Position numbers and translations under genes: made by a program. Positions 44,718 to 52,728 of a stretch of DNA of 64,000 nt are shown here, piece after piece. Position 1 is the stretch's first letter, and every line of letters begins with the position of its first letter. The notes below the pieces were generated by a model, which did not search any database, was not told the origin of the DNA, and was given only the letters and a program-made list of their open reading frames with translations. Where the stretch lies: assembly GCA_044228435.1 (NCBI GenBank), contig JBGAUW010000023.1, forward strand, positions 1-64,000, given 5' to 3'. The stretch comes from Bog-950 sp044228435. GTDB taxonomy: Bacteria > Bacteroidota > Bacteroidia > Chitinophagales > LD1.

Positions 44718-46016
44718 ATGATTAAAAAGATAAGAGGTATTGCTAAAACAGAATTAATACGAACCTCGTTTTTTACTTCTATTGCTGTTTTTGTACGTAT
44801 AGTGGCTGCCTTTGTATTAAATAAAGTAGTGGCCTTATATGTTGGCCCTGCAGGGGTAGCCGTGGTTGGTCAGTTTAATAATTTTTTTGCGGTGTTAAAT
44901 ACATTAAGCACAGCCGGTATAAATGCCGGTGTGGTAAAAAGCATTGCCGAGAACAGGCAAAATGATGGATATGCCCGTAAAGTAATTTCTACGGCATTTA
45001 TTCTAACACTTTCGTGCTCGCTTATAGTTAGCGCCGTGGTACTTATTTTCTCCCGTTTTTTTTCGGTTACGTTTTTCAAAACAGAGCAATACAACTTTGT
45101 TTTAGTGTTTATTGGTATATCGCTAACTTTTGCAGCGCTTAATACTTTGCTAATGGCTTTTTTAAATGGCCATAAAGAGGTTGTAAAATATACCTGGGCT
45201 AATATTATCAGCAGCCTGTTCATTCTCACCTTCTCTGTTTTGCTGGGTATATACTATAAAATGGAAGGTGTTTTGGTAGCTATGGTTACGGCCCAGTCGG
45301 CCGTATTTTTTATCACCTTGCTATTTGTAGTAAAAAGCAGTTGGTTTAAGGTAACGTACTTTTTCAGCTACTTCGATGCCGGCGTGTTGCGTAAACTTTC
45401 AGGCTTTTCGTTAATGGCTTTTACCACGGCAGTAGCGCAGCCTTTGGCTTTAATGGCTATACGTAATTATATAGGTACTAAACTTAGTTGGGAAGACGCC
45501 GGTTGCTGGCAGGGTGTTTATTCCATTTCAGAAGTGTATCTTATGTTTATTACCACTTCGTTAAGCGTTTATTATCTACCGCGCTTATCAGAAATTACCA
45601 ACCCTGCTGAATTAAGAAAAGAGATTTTAAGTACCGCAAAAATTGTAATGCCTGTAGTTAGCGTTATTGCCCTGGTTATTTATTTGCTAAAAGGGCCGGT
45701 GGTAATGATACTGTTTACAGGTAAGTTTACTTCTATGTTCCCGTTGTTTAAATATCAGCTACTGGGCGATGTGGTAAAAATTGCGGGCTTTTTATTGGCT
45801 TACCAAATGCTTGCCAAATCAATGATTAAGATATACCTGTTTACCGAAGTATTGTTTAACCTGATATTTGTGTTGCTTGTATATGCATTGGTGCCGCTGT
45901 TTGGTTTGCAGGGGGCAACACTGGCGTTTTTTGCTAACTATGTATTGTATTTACTTTTCCTGTTGTTTTATTTCCGTAAGCAAATTTTTTTAAGATGGAG
46001 CCCGGTCAGCCATTAG
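44718..46016 (+). CDS. wzx: O-antigen/ECA-type flippase Wzx
   Basis: The protein has 432 residues with about 12 membrane helices and is a MATE/MOP-superfamily lipid-linked repeat-unit translocator. The N-terminal pattern (KTELIRTSFFTSIAVFVRIV, VLNKVVALYVGPAGVAVVGQF) resembles WzxE, the flippase that translocates lipid III carrying Fuc4NAc. This fits with the neighbouring rffA. It would flip undecaprenyl-diphosphate-linked oligosaccharide from the cytoplasm to the periplasm. It lies 31 bases after fdtB and overlaps the next gene by 22 bases. Confidence 0.85.
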   Translation: MIKKIRGIAKTELIRTSFFTSIAVFVRIVAAFVLNKVVALYVGPAGVAVVGQFNNFFAVLNTLSTAGINAGVVKSIAENRQNDGYARKVISTAFILTLSCSLIVSAVVLIFSRFFSVTFFKTEQYNFVLVFIGISLTFAALNTLLMAFLNGHKEVVKYTWANIISSLFILTFSVLLGIYYKMEGVLVAMVTAQSAVFFITLLFVVKSSWFKVTYFFSYFDAGVLRKLSGFSLMAFTTAVAQPLALMAIRNYIGTKLSWEDAGCWQGVYSISEVYLMFITTSLSVYYLPRLSEITNPAELRKEILSTAKIVMPVVSVIALVIYLLKGPVVMILFTGKFTSMFPLFKYQLLGDVVKIAGFLLAYQMLAKSMIKIYLFTEVLFNLIFVLLVYALVPLFGLQGATLAFFANYVLYLLFLLFYFRKQIFLRWSPVSH

Positions 46017-46801
46017 TATCTATAATATTACCCAGCTACAATCACGAGAAGTATGTTGAGCAGGCAGTGCTTTCTATAGTGCGGCAAACGTACCGCAATT
46101 TTGAGCTGTTTGTGGTGGATGATGGTTCTAAAGATGGCTCGCCGCAACTTTTGCAACGGCTTAGCGAGACCTATGGCTTTCAACTTTTTTTGCAGAAGAA
46201 CAGCGGGGTTTTAAATGTTTTAAATGGAGCTATTCCCAGGTGTAAGGGGAAATATATCGCCTTTCTTTCGTCGGATGATTATTGGGTGCTGGATAAATTA
46301 GAAAAGCAGGTTAAATACCTGGAGGAGCACAGCGAAGTAGGTGCCGTTTTTGGAAATGCGCTGGCCATAAACGCGAGCGGAGAAATACTGCCCAACTACT
46401 TTCAGCGCTTTTATAATTATACCGAGTATAGCTTTTATGATGTGGTTACTTTAAAGGCCCAATTCCCAGCGCCATCTAACATGTTCCGTAAAGAAACTTT
46501 TGATAAGGTAGGTTTATATGATACTAACTATCCCTTAGAAGATTTGTATATGAATTTGAAGATAAGTTATAACAAGTATAAGATTGGCTTTTTGCCTGAC
46601 TTGCTTACATTCTATAGGGTGCACCCGCAAAATATTAGCAAACGTAGCCGGTATATGTACGAGCAAAAGCTTAAAACCTTAGCCATATATAAAGGCGAGG
46701 AGGGGTATAAAAAAGGTGTTTTAAAAACGCGATTGCATTACTATATGCATGTGCTGCTGGGCTTGGTGCCTAAGGCTTTGTTTCCGTATAAAAGAAGTTG
46801 A
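45995..46801 (+). CDS. family 2 glycosyltransferase
   Basis: The protein has 268 residues. The GT-A fold motifs are visible: VSIILPSYNHEKYVEQAVLS, FVVDDGSKDGSPQLL and IAFLSSDDYW, the last giving the metal-binding DxD-type pair. The N-terminus starts MEPGQPLVSIILPS. No membrane helices are apparent. The sugar and acceptor are not known. It overlaps the flippase gene by 22 bases and ends the plus-strand operon, stopping two bases from the stop codon of the convergent epimerase gene, so no room is left for a terminator. Confidence 0.88.
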   Translation: MEPGQPLVSIILPSYNHEKYVEQAVLSIVRQTYRNFELFVVDDGSKDGSPQLLQRLSETYGFQLFLQKNSGVLNVLNGAIPRCKGKYIAFLSSDDYWVLDKLEKQVKYLEEHSEVGAVFGNALAINASGEILPNYFQRFYNYTEYSFYDVVTLKAQFPAPSNMFRKETFDKVGLYDTNYPLEDLYMNLKISYNKYKIGFLPDLLTFYRVHPQNISKRSRYMYEQKLKTLAIYKGEEGYKKGVLKTRLHYYMHVLLGLVPKALFPYKRS

Positions 46802-46803
46802 TT

Positions 46804-47709
46804 TTAGGCCAGCACTTCTGTTGCCCATTTTTTGAATGTATGGCGGTATTTAAAATTTAGCAACGTATCTAATTTGTCGCTGTTAAATACTGTATTGCCG
46901 GCTTCTATTTTTAAATCAATTTCAGGCCACTCTACTTGCTTTACACTTACACCTGTTTGCGCTGCTATTTCGTTCGCCACTTCTTTAAGCGAAAGCGCTT
47001 CACCCCCAATGTTATAAGTTTGGTTTACTGTGTCGGGCCTGGTAATGGTTTGTAAAACGATTTGCAAAATATCAGCTATGTGGGTGAAAATCCGTTTGTT
47101 TTCACCGTCGCCATAAATGGTAATATCTTCCTTGTTAAGTGCCCGCTTTAAAAAGAAGGCTATAGTGCCGTAGTTGTATTTGCTATCTACCATGTTGCCA
47201 TAAGGTACGCTAATCCGGAAGGTGTTATACTTTATATCAAAAACGTTGGCATAAATCTGCAGCACGTTTTCGCAAAAAAACTTGTTCAAAGCATATATCG
47301 AGTTGAATTTCTTCTTGTCGTCTTCGTGCAAGGTGCGTTCGTTGTTTTCGTCGTACACCAGGCGGGTAGAAGGGAAAATTACCCGGGCATTTGACTTGCT
47401 GTTTTTTATACAGGTTAATATGTTTAACATGCCAACCTCGTTGGTTAAAATAAACTCTTCGTACTTTTCAAAGCCAAGGGTGGTGCCGTTTAGCCCCGTT
47501 AAAACAAAAACGAAGTCGACATTAAAATCTACCGTAGCCAGTTGCGCTTTATTTAAAATATCCAGTTGCCGGTAGTTGCTGTATCCATCTACCGATACAG
47601 CCTGGCGGCCAAACAACTGCACATTATAACCCTGCTGCTTTAAAAACCAGGCAAAGTTTCGCCCCAAATAGCCGTTAGCACCAAATACGATTGCGGTTTT
47701 CATCTGCAA
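46804..47709 (-). CDS. NAD-dependent sugar epimerase/dehydratase
   Basis: The protein has 301 residues of the extended short-chain dehydrogenase type. The nucleotide-binding glycines are in FGANGYLGRNFAWFL. The active-site Ser/Thr is in IFPSTRLVYDEN and the YxxxK motif is YALNKFF. C-terminal parts with TFRISVPYGNM, ITIYGDGENKRIFTHIADI and QTYNIGGEALSLKEVANEI match nucleotide-sugar epimerases. The substrate may be a UDP- or dTDP-hexose; the exact reaction cannot be told. ATG 47709 and ATG 47703 are alternatives. It is the last gene of the minus-strand block and converges with the GT2 gene. Confidence 0.82.
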   Translation of the reverse strand: MQMKTAIVFGANGYLGRNFAWFLKQQGYNVQLFGRQAVSVDGYSNYRQLDILNKAQLATVDFNVDFVFVLTGLNGTTLGFEKYEEFILTNEVGMLNILTCIKNSKSNARVIFPSTRLVYDENNERTLHEDDKKKFNSIYALNKFFCENVLQIYANVFDIKYNTFRISVPYGNMVDSKYNYGTIAFFLKRALNKEDITIYGDGENKRIFTHIADILQIVLQTITRPDTVNQTYNIGGEALSLKEVANEIAAQTGVSVKQVEWPEIDLKIEAGNTVFNSDKLDTLLNFKYRHTFKKWATEVLA

Positions 47710-47719
47710 GTTTAATTAA

Positions 47720-48931
47720 TTATAAGGTAGCCAGCAGCTGTTTGTATTTATGGGCAATAGTGGCGGCGCTAAAATTATCCAATACAAATTGCCTGTTGGC
47801 TACACTCTTTTCGCGGTATGCGCTAAAATTTTCAAAAATATTTCTCACCGCGGATGAGATGGCAGCAGGGTTTTCTTTTTCTACCACCGTAAGTAAATTA
47901 CTATGCGTAGCGCTTAACTCTTCAAACACCGGCAGGTTGGTTACTAATGTAACAGCCCCGCAGCTAATGGCCGAAATGACTACCACCGGAAACCCTTCTG
48001 ATAAAGAAGGCAAAATAAAAATATCGCAACTGGCAAAATATTCGGGTAAGCTATCGGGCGATAAAAAGCCCAGGAAAACAACGCTCTCTTTAATTTTTAA
48101 TTCAGCTACCAGCGCCTCAGTTTCACTGCGCATATCGCCGTCGCCAATTATAATTAGTTTGCTTTTAGGGTCGGCAGCCAGTATAGCAGGCATGGCTTGT
48201 ATAAGGTATTTAATGCCTTTGCGACCGGTAAGCGAAGCTACAAAAAGTAAAAACCTGCCTTCAATTCCATGCTCCTTTCTAAGCCTATCCGACCGCTTGT
48301 TGGGATGGTATACATCGGAATCTATACTTAAGGGATAGTCGTAAACTTCCTTCTTGTATCCTAATTCGCGTGCCTTATCTGACATGGGTTTGCTTTGGCT
48401 TATAAGGGCATCTACATTGTTAAGTGCGGTTTGCTTAAGCTTCGTACCTAAGCCACCATTAAAGCCGTTTATATCGGCCCCTAATACCGAGCAGACAATC
48501 TTAATGTTGCTGAAGAAGAGTTTTTTTAAAAGTATAGCAATAAGTCCCTGCGGTATCATCCAGAAGGCATGCACAATACCAATCTTTTCTTTACGTATAA
48601 GGCTAAAAGCCATTACAAACTGGTACAATAAAAAGAAAGGGATTACCAACACTAAAAGCTTATTGCGTTTAAGGCGATCGGGTATGCCGGCGCCGTGTGC
48701 CAGTTCAATATCAAACAAAGGGAACTGCCGGTGCCTGTAAACTTTAACACCATCTATTACTTCTTCTTTGGCGTAGCCTTTGCTCCAGGGTGCAACTACA
48801 AAAACCTCGTATTCGGGCACTAAGGATTTAATAAGGCCGTGAACAAAATGGCCGCTTCTATCCCCGGCAAAAAGGGGGTAAGAGGAAGTGGTAACCAATA
48901 TTTTTTTTCTGTTCAGCTTTCCTTCTTCCAT
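47720..48931 (-). CDS. family 4 glycosyltransferase
   Basis: The protein has 403 residues of GT-B fold. KILVTTSSYPLFAGDRSGHF opens it, the acceptor half contains GIVHAFWMIPQG, and the donor half has FLLFVASLTGRKGIKYLIQA, KLIIIGDG and the E-x7-E region FILPSLSEGFPVVVISAISCG. The cluster position suggests assembly of a lipid-linked oligosaccharide on the cytoplasmic face. It ends 11 bases before the epimerase start and begins 28 bases after the GT2 gene, so a minus-strand operon is likely. Confidence 0.88.
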   Translation of the reverse strand: MEEGKLNRKKILVTTSSYPLFAGDRSGHFVHGLIKSLVPEYEVFVVAPWSKGYAKEEVIDGVKVYRHRQFPLFDIELAHGAGIPDRLKRNKLLVLVIPFFLLYQFVMAFSLIRKEKIGIVHAFWMIPQGLIAILLKKLFFSNIKIVCSVLGADINGFNGGLGTKLKQTALNNVDALISQSKPMSDKARELGYKKEVYDYPLSIDSDVYHPNKRSDRLRKEHGIEGRFLLFVASLTGRKGIKYLIQAMPAILAADPKSKLIIIGDGDMRSETEALVAELKIKESVVFLGFLSPDSLPEYFASCDIFILPSLSEGFPVVVISAISCGAVTLVTNLPVFEELSATHSNLLTVVEKENPAAISSAVRNIFENFSAYREKSVANRQFVLDNFSAATIAHKYKQLLATL

Positions 48932-48958
48932 AACGCACCTACGGTAAAACCCTGCTTA

Positions 48959-50059
48959 CTATTTATATAAACGTTCGTTATCCTGAATATCCATCCACAT
49001 AGCAAATAAAAACGACTGGAAGGCGCTGATGCTTAAAAAAGTAAAGGCAAAAAGTGTTTGGAAGGTAATGTTTTGCCCTAAAGCCAGCGCTTTAATTACC
49101 TTATATAAAAACGGTAGCCATGCTATTATAAGCAGTATTGAAAAGTTGTATAAAAGGAAAAGTGGGTGAAAGTCGCGGAACAGATATTTAATCCAAAGCC
49201 TTTTAAAGAATGATTTGAACAGCAACCACGATATACGCGGCACTACCTTGCCAATTTTCATTTTCGATTCTTCGCCTACCCTGTAAATTGGTTTAATAGG
49301 CACCTCGCGCAAAGTGCACATGGCAATATTCAGCTTAACCAGCATATCGTTAGGCATGCCGTAGGTACGGTAAATATCGTGCAGGCGTATGCCGTGCAAC
49401 GCTGGTTTAGAAATTGCCGTATATCCCGTTTGCGTATCGCTTACACGCCAGTAGCCCGAGGCTACTTTGGTAAGTATGGAGAGTATAGAGTTGCCAAAAA
49501 ACCGAACCTTAGGTATTACCAGCCACGCACTGCGGTGTATAAGGCGGTTGCCTTTTACATAGTCTACGTTTTCATCAGTAACAGGACGGCATATCGATTC
49601 CAACTCCGCAGGGTCCATTTGTCCATCGCCGGCCATTACAGCCGTGCAATCAATGCCATGGTCTTTACACCATTTGTATCCTGTAGAAATAGCAGCGCCC
49701 ACACCGCCATTGCGCGTGTGATTAATCAGAATTATTTTATCGGTTTCGGGGTTGGGGTTTACAACCTCGTGCGGATTGAAAAGTTTAAGCTCTTCTTTAC
49801 TTTCGTTTAAAAGCACTTCTTCAGCGTAGCTGTATCTGTCAAAAACGTGGTCGAGGCTGTGTGTATTCCTTATGGTTACTTTTGGGCTTTGGTCGTTTTT
49901 TATGCAGGCCAAAACTACTTCTGCCATCTTGTCCTTAGAGCAATCGTTTACAATTATAATACGGTCTACAAAGGCCGGCATGGTTTCAATAACCCTGGCA
50001 ATTTGCTTCTCTTCGTTATAAGCCGGTACTACTACTGCTATGGTTTTATTTGACAGCAT
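48959..50059 (-). CDS. DPM1-like family 2 glycosyltransferase with C-terminal membrane helices
   Basis: The protein has 366 residues. GT-A motifs are AVVVPAYNEEKQIARVIETMP, IIIVNDCSKDKMAE and the DxD-like AVMAGDGQMDP. An insertion of about 50 residues (about 48-100) with NTHSLDHVFDRYSYAEEV separates the first strand region from HTRNGGVGAAISTGYKWC, as in some polyprenol-phosphate glycosyltransferases. Two hydrophobic helices near the C-terminus (about 300-325 and 338-358) would anchor it. It might make a polyprenol-phosphate sugar used by the membrane protein encoded next to it. The start overlaps the stop of that gene by 14 bases. Confidence 0.82.
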   Translation of the reverse strand: MLSNKTIAVVVPAYNEEKQIARVIETMPAFVDRIIIVNDCSKDKMAEVVLACIKNDQSPKVTIRNTHSLDHVFDRYSYAEEVLLNESKEELKLFNPHEVVNPNPETDKIILINHTRNGGVGAAISTGYKWCKDHGIDCTAVMAGDGQMDPAELESICRPVTDENVDYVKGNRLIHRSAWLVIPKVRFFGNSILSILTKVASGYWRVSDTQTGYTAISKPALHGIRLHDIYRTYGMPNDMLVKLNIAMCTLREVPIKPIYRVGEESKMKIGKVVPRISWLLFKSFFKRLWIKYLFRDFHPLFLLYNFSILLIIAWLPFLYKVIKALALGQNITFQTLFAFTFLSISAFQSFLFAMWMDIQDNERLYK

Positions 50060-51386
50060 GGGTTCTCTCTCTGATTAAAGCGATTAAAAAAGGTAATTGC
50101 AGTAAAAATATAAACTCTGCCGGATAGCTGTACCTGGCAAGCGGTAAATGGTTGCCGGCCAATACCGCACCAAAAGTGCCCAGGTTTATCATAATAAAAA
50201 GCATTAACAGCAGGGCCGGGCCATTTTTCATATTCGAAAATAGAAACAGGCCAGTGGCGACAATAAAACTAATAAACATAAGCGCTACCCAGGCCCAGTT
50301 AAGAATAAGCTTCTTTATTATTAAGTTTTGAAACACATCGTACAACTTAAACAGCTTGGTTTGTTTTACACTTTGCTCGCGGGCTGTTAAATAGCCCATC
50401 TTTTCATTGTCGTAAAACTCTTTAAATATCGCTTCGCGTTTGGCTGTTTTGGTTGAGTCTAACCATTCATAGCTACAGCAGCCCCACTCGCTGGTATGGG
50501 CAAAGTTACGCTCAAAGTATTTTTGGTTAGCCTCTTCAATGCGCGTATACATCTGGCTTTGGTAGGTGTAGTTTTTGTATTGTATAAAAGCCCTGTCGGC
50601 CCGCGTTAATTTGTGAAACTCAGCTGTGTAAATTGAATCGGAAACTGAAAGCTTGGTTACCTTGGTGGGTGTATATTCCATTGCCATGCGCGCATAAAAA
50701 AACAAGGCATTGCCCGAAGCTATCTGGCTATAAATAGCTAGTACTAAATAAACAGCTAAATATGGAATTACAAATGCCTTTATAAACCGGGTGCGCCTGG
50801 TGTAAGCTAAATAAACCAGCACAAACCCAAAAATAACTATGGTAAAAATACCCGTGGGCCTAAATAAAATGGGCAAAGCCAGGGCAAGGGATAAAAAAGT
50901 GTTACTGCGCTTACCCGGCTCGTAAACAAAATAAATCATAGCCGCGGCCAGCAACACCAAAGTAGAATTGTAGAGGGATTCGCTAAGCAGGTATATGTCG
51001 TAGTAAAGATTGTTGGGTACTTGCACGTAAATGCTTAGGCAGGCAACGGCCACATAAAAAATCAGCTTGTCGTAAAACTTCCAAAAGGCATACAAGAAAA
51101 CACAGAACGAAATGAACGTAACGGCTATTTGAAAGTAAACAATGCTATACAACGAGTTGTGAAGCCCGGTTAGTATATTAATTACAACAGGGTACCCTAT
51201 GGGTATGTAATTATTGGGCGGCAGTTTGCCTATAGAAAGAAAATGGTTTATCCAGCCAATGTATTCGCCTGTATCGTTCGAAATTTCGATGGTGGGGCAT
51301 GCAAAAAACTGCAGCCTTGAAACAAGAAAGGCTATTGTGAATACCACAAGGCCTGCAATCAAAGCTGGGGTACTATTTTTCGACAT
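50046..51386 (-). CDS. polytopic membrane protein, possible GT-C glycosyltransferase or polymerase
   Basis: The protein has 446 residues with about 10 to 11 membrane helices. After the first helix, ISNDTGEYIGWINHF puts acidic residues in the first outside loop, as in GT-C enzymes that use polyprenol-phosphate sugars. A large hydrophilic loop (about 230-335) follows the middle helices. The polyprenol-phosphate glycosyltransferase-like gene overlaps its end, which supports the GT-C reading. An O-antigen polymerase (Wzy) is the alternative, since no other candidate for polymerase is visible in the window. Confidence 0.6.
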   Translation of the reverse strand: MSKNSTPALIAGLVVFTIAFLVSRLQFFACPTIEISNDTGEYIGWINHFLSIGKLPPNNYIPIGYPVVINILTGLHNSLYSIVYFQIAVTFISFCVFLYAFWKFYDKLIFYVAVACLSIYVQVPNNLYYDIYLLSESLYNSTLVLLAAAMIYFVYEPGKRSNTFLSLALALPILFRPTGIFTIVIFGFVLVYLAYTRRTRFIKAFVIPYLAVYLVLAIYSQIASGNALFFYARMAMEYTPTKVTKLSVSDSIYTAEFHKLTRADRAFIQYKNYTYQSQMYTRIEEANQKYFERNFAHTSEWGCCSYEWLDSTKTAKREAIFKEFYDNEKMGYLTAREQSVKQTKLFKLYDVFQNLIIKKLILNWAWVALMFISFIVATGLFLFSNMKNGPALLLMLFIMINLGTFGAVLAGNHLPLARYSYPAEFIFLLQLPFLIALIRERTHAVK

Positions 51387-51453
51387 AATCAGCTATCAGC
51401 AATTTTGGGGTGAATATATGAAAACGCCTTACAGACTGTTAGCAGAACAGGTT

Positions 51454-52728
51454 TTATAGCGAAAGAATGGTGCGATAAACGGAATGGTATTTTTTTACCC
51501 CCTCTTGCAGCGAATAGTATTTAAACGCCCCTTTTACTATGGTTTCGCTGTTTATTTGGCCTTGCAATAGTTGGGTTACTTTCTTTTTATACTCTGCAGT
51601 AGTAAATTCGGTAACGGCAACCCCCGAGTGGGTATCGGCCATAATTTCATCAACATCCCCAACACCTGTATTGCATACATAGGGTATGCCTACCCCCATT
51701 ATTTCGCCCTGTTTGGTGGGCGAGGAGGCTTTTTTAGAGAAAACGGGCTTTATAAAAAAAATAGAAGCCGATGAAAGTGCCAGGTAAGTAGGCACTAAAC
51801 TATGTGGGGCCGGGGTAATGATAAATCGGCTTTCATCAATGCCTTTTTGTTTGGCGCTGTTTAGTACCAGGGTGGCAGGCTCGTTGGTAATAAATAAAAA
51901 CTTAGCACTTGGTTGTTGCTGCAGCAGGCAGGCGAAAAAATCGAGCATTTCATTCAGCATATACCAGGTGCCTACACTACCCAGGTAGCTTAAAACAAAC
52001 TGGCCGGGATGAATATTCAGGGATTTTTGTAGCTCATGAAGTTTAGTAGTATTAATACTTTGGGGTGAAAATTTATCTAAATCAGCACAGCAAGGTATAA
52101 CCTGAATGGGGATGGGCTGGTTGGGTATTTGTTTCCAGCTTTGTATTTCGCGTTTGCCGTTTTCGGTTAAACTGATAGTGTAATCAGCGTGGGTTAGAAA
52201 CTCCTTTTCTTTACGTTTAAAAAAATCATATACGCTTTTGTAAAGCGGATTGCTTAGGGGCCAAAGGCCACCATCTACCCGCTCATCGGCATAAAAGCCG
52301 CGCATATCAAAAATAAATTTTACACCTGTTTTCTTTTTCATGGCAAGGCCCACCAATGCCGATATATAACTACGGCAATGCACTATGCTGAACTTTTTTT
52401 GTTTATGTAGTTCAAATGCCTTTGCGCGTAAACGCATTACATCGTAAACTGTAGAGAGAATGGGTGGCTTTTTGGTGTACGATAGTGGCACCCAATCAAT
52501 ATTGCTTTGCTTAAGCAGGGCGCCTATAGTATCCTTAAACTTTTCGTAGCGGTCGGCTTTTTCAAAGCTTATAAGTGTAAACTTAAAACCCAATTTGGCC
52601 AAACCCTGTATATAGGGTATTACCTGGCTTTGCCCGAGGGGGTCCGTCATGCCATCGTAACTCATATAGAGTACGTTTGTTACGGGCGTGTTTCGCTCAT
52701 CCATCGGTGCAATAGTATTAATACCCAA
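51454..52728 (-). CDS. family 4 glycosyltransferase
   Basis: The protein has 424 residues of GT-B fold. NVLYMSYDGMTDPLGQSQVIPYIQGL starts the acceptor domain; FSIVHCRSYISALVGL and FIFDMRGFYADERVDGG follow. The donor domain has VLSYLGSVGTWYMLNEML and FLFITNEPAT, with KQGEIMGVGIPYVCNTGVGD near the usual donor-binding region. The start codon is uncertain: ATG 52728 gives a 49-base overlap with asnB, while ATG 52704, eight codons later, gives 25 bases. Either way, it is tightly coupled to asnB. Confidence 0.85.
   Translation of the reverse strand: MGINTIAPMDERNTPVTNVLYMSYDGMTDPLGQSQVIPYIQGLAKLGFKFTLISFEKADRYEKFKDTIGALLKQSNIDWVPLSYTKKPPILSTVYDVMRLRAKAFELHKQKKFSIVHCRSYISALVGLAMKKKTGVKFIFDMRGFYADERVDGGLWPLSNPLYKSVYDFFKRKEKEFLTHADYTISLTENGKREIQSWKQIPNQPIPIQVIPCCADLDKFSPQSINTTKLHELQKSLNIHPGQFVLSYLGSVGTWYMLNEMLDFFACLLQQQPSAKFLFITNEPATLVLNSAKQKGIDESRFIITPAPHSLVPTYLALSSASIFFIKPVFSKKASSPTKQGEIMGVGIPYVCNTGVGDVDEIMADTHSGVAVTEFTTAEYKKKVTQLLQGQINSETIVKGAFKYYSLQEGVKKYHSVYRTILSL

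Noticed and set aside
47691..48338. 215-residue plus-strand ORF
   Set aside because: It is antisense to a GT4 gene with all GT-B motifs; its translation is serine/leucine-rich without domains.
49379..49810. 143-residue plus-strand ORF
   Set aside because: Antisense to the DPM1-like glycosyltransferase, no recognisable features.
50046..51386. Firm assignment as O-antigen polymerase Wzy
   Set aside because: Acidic residues in the first loop and the overlapping polyprenol-type GT2 gene favour a GT-C enzyme, but neither is proven, so a neutral call was kept.
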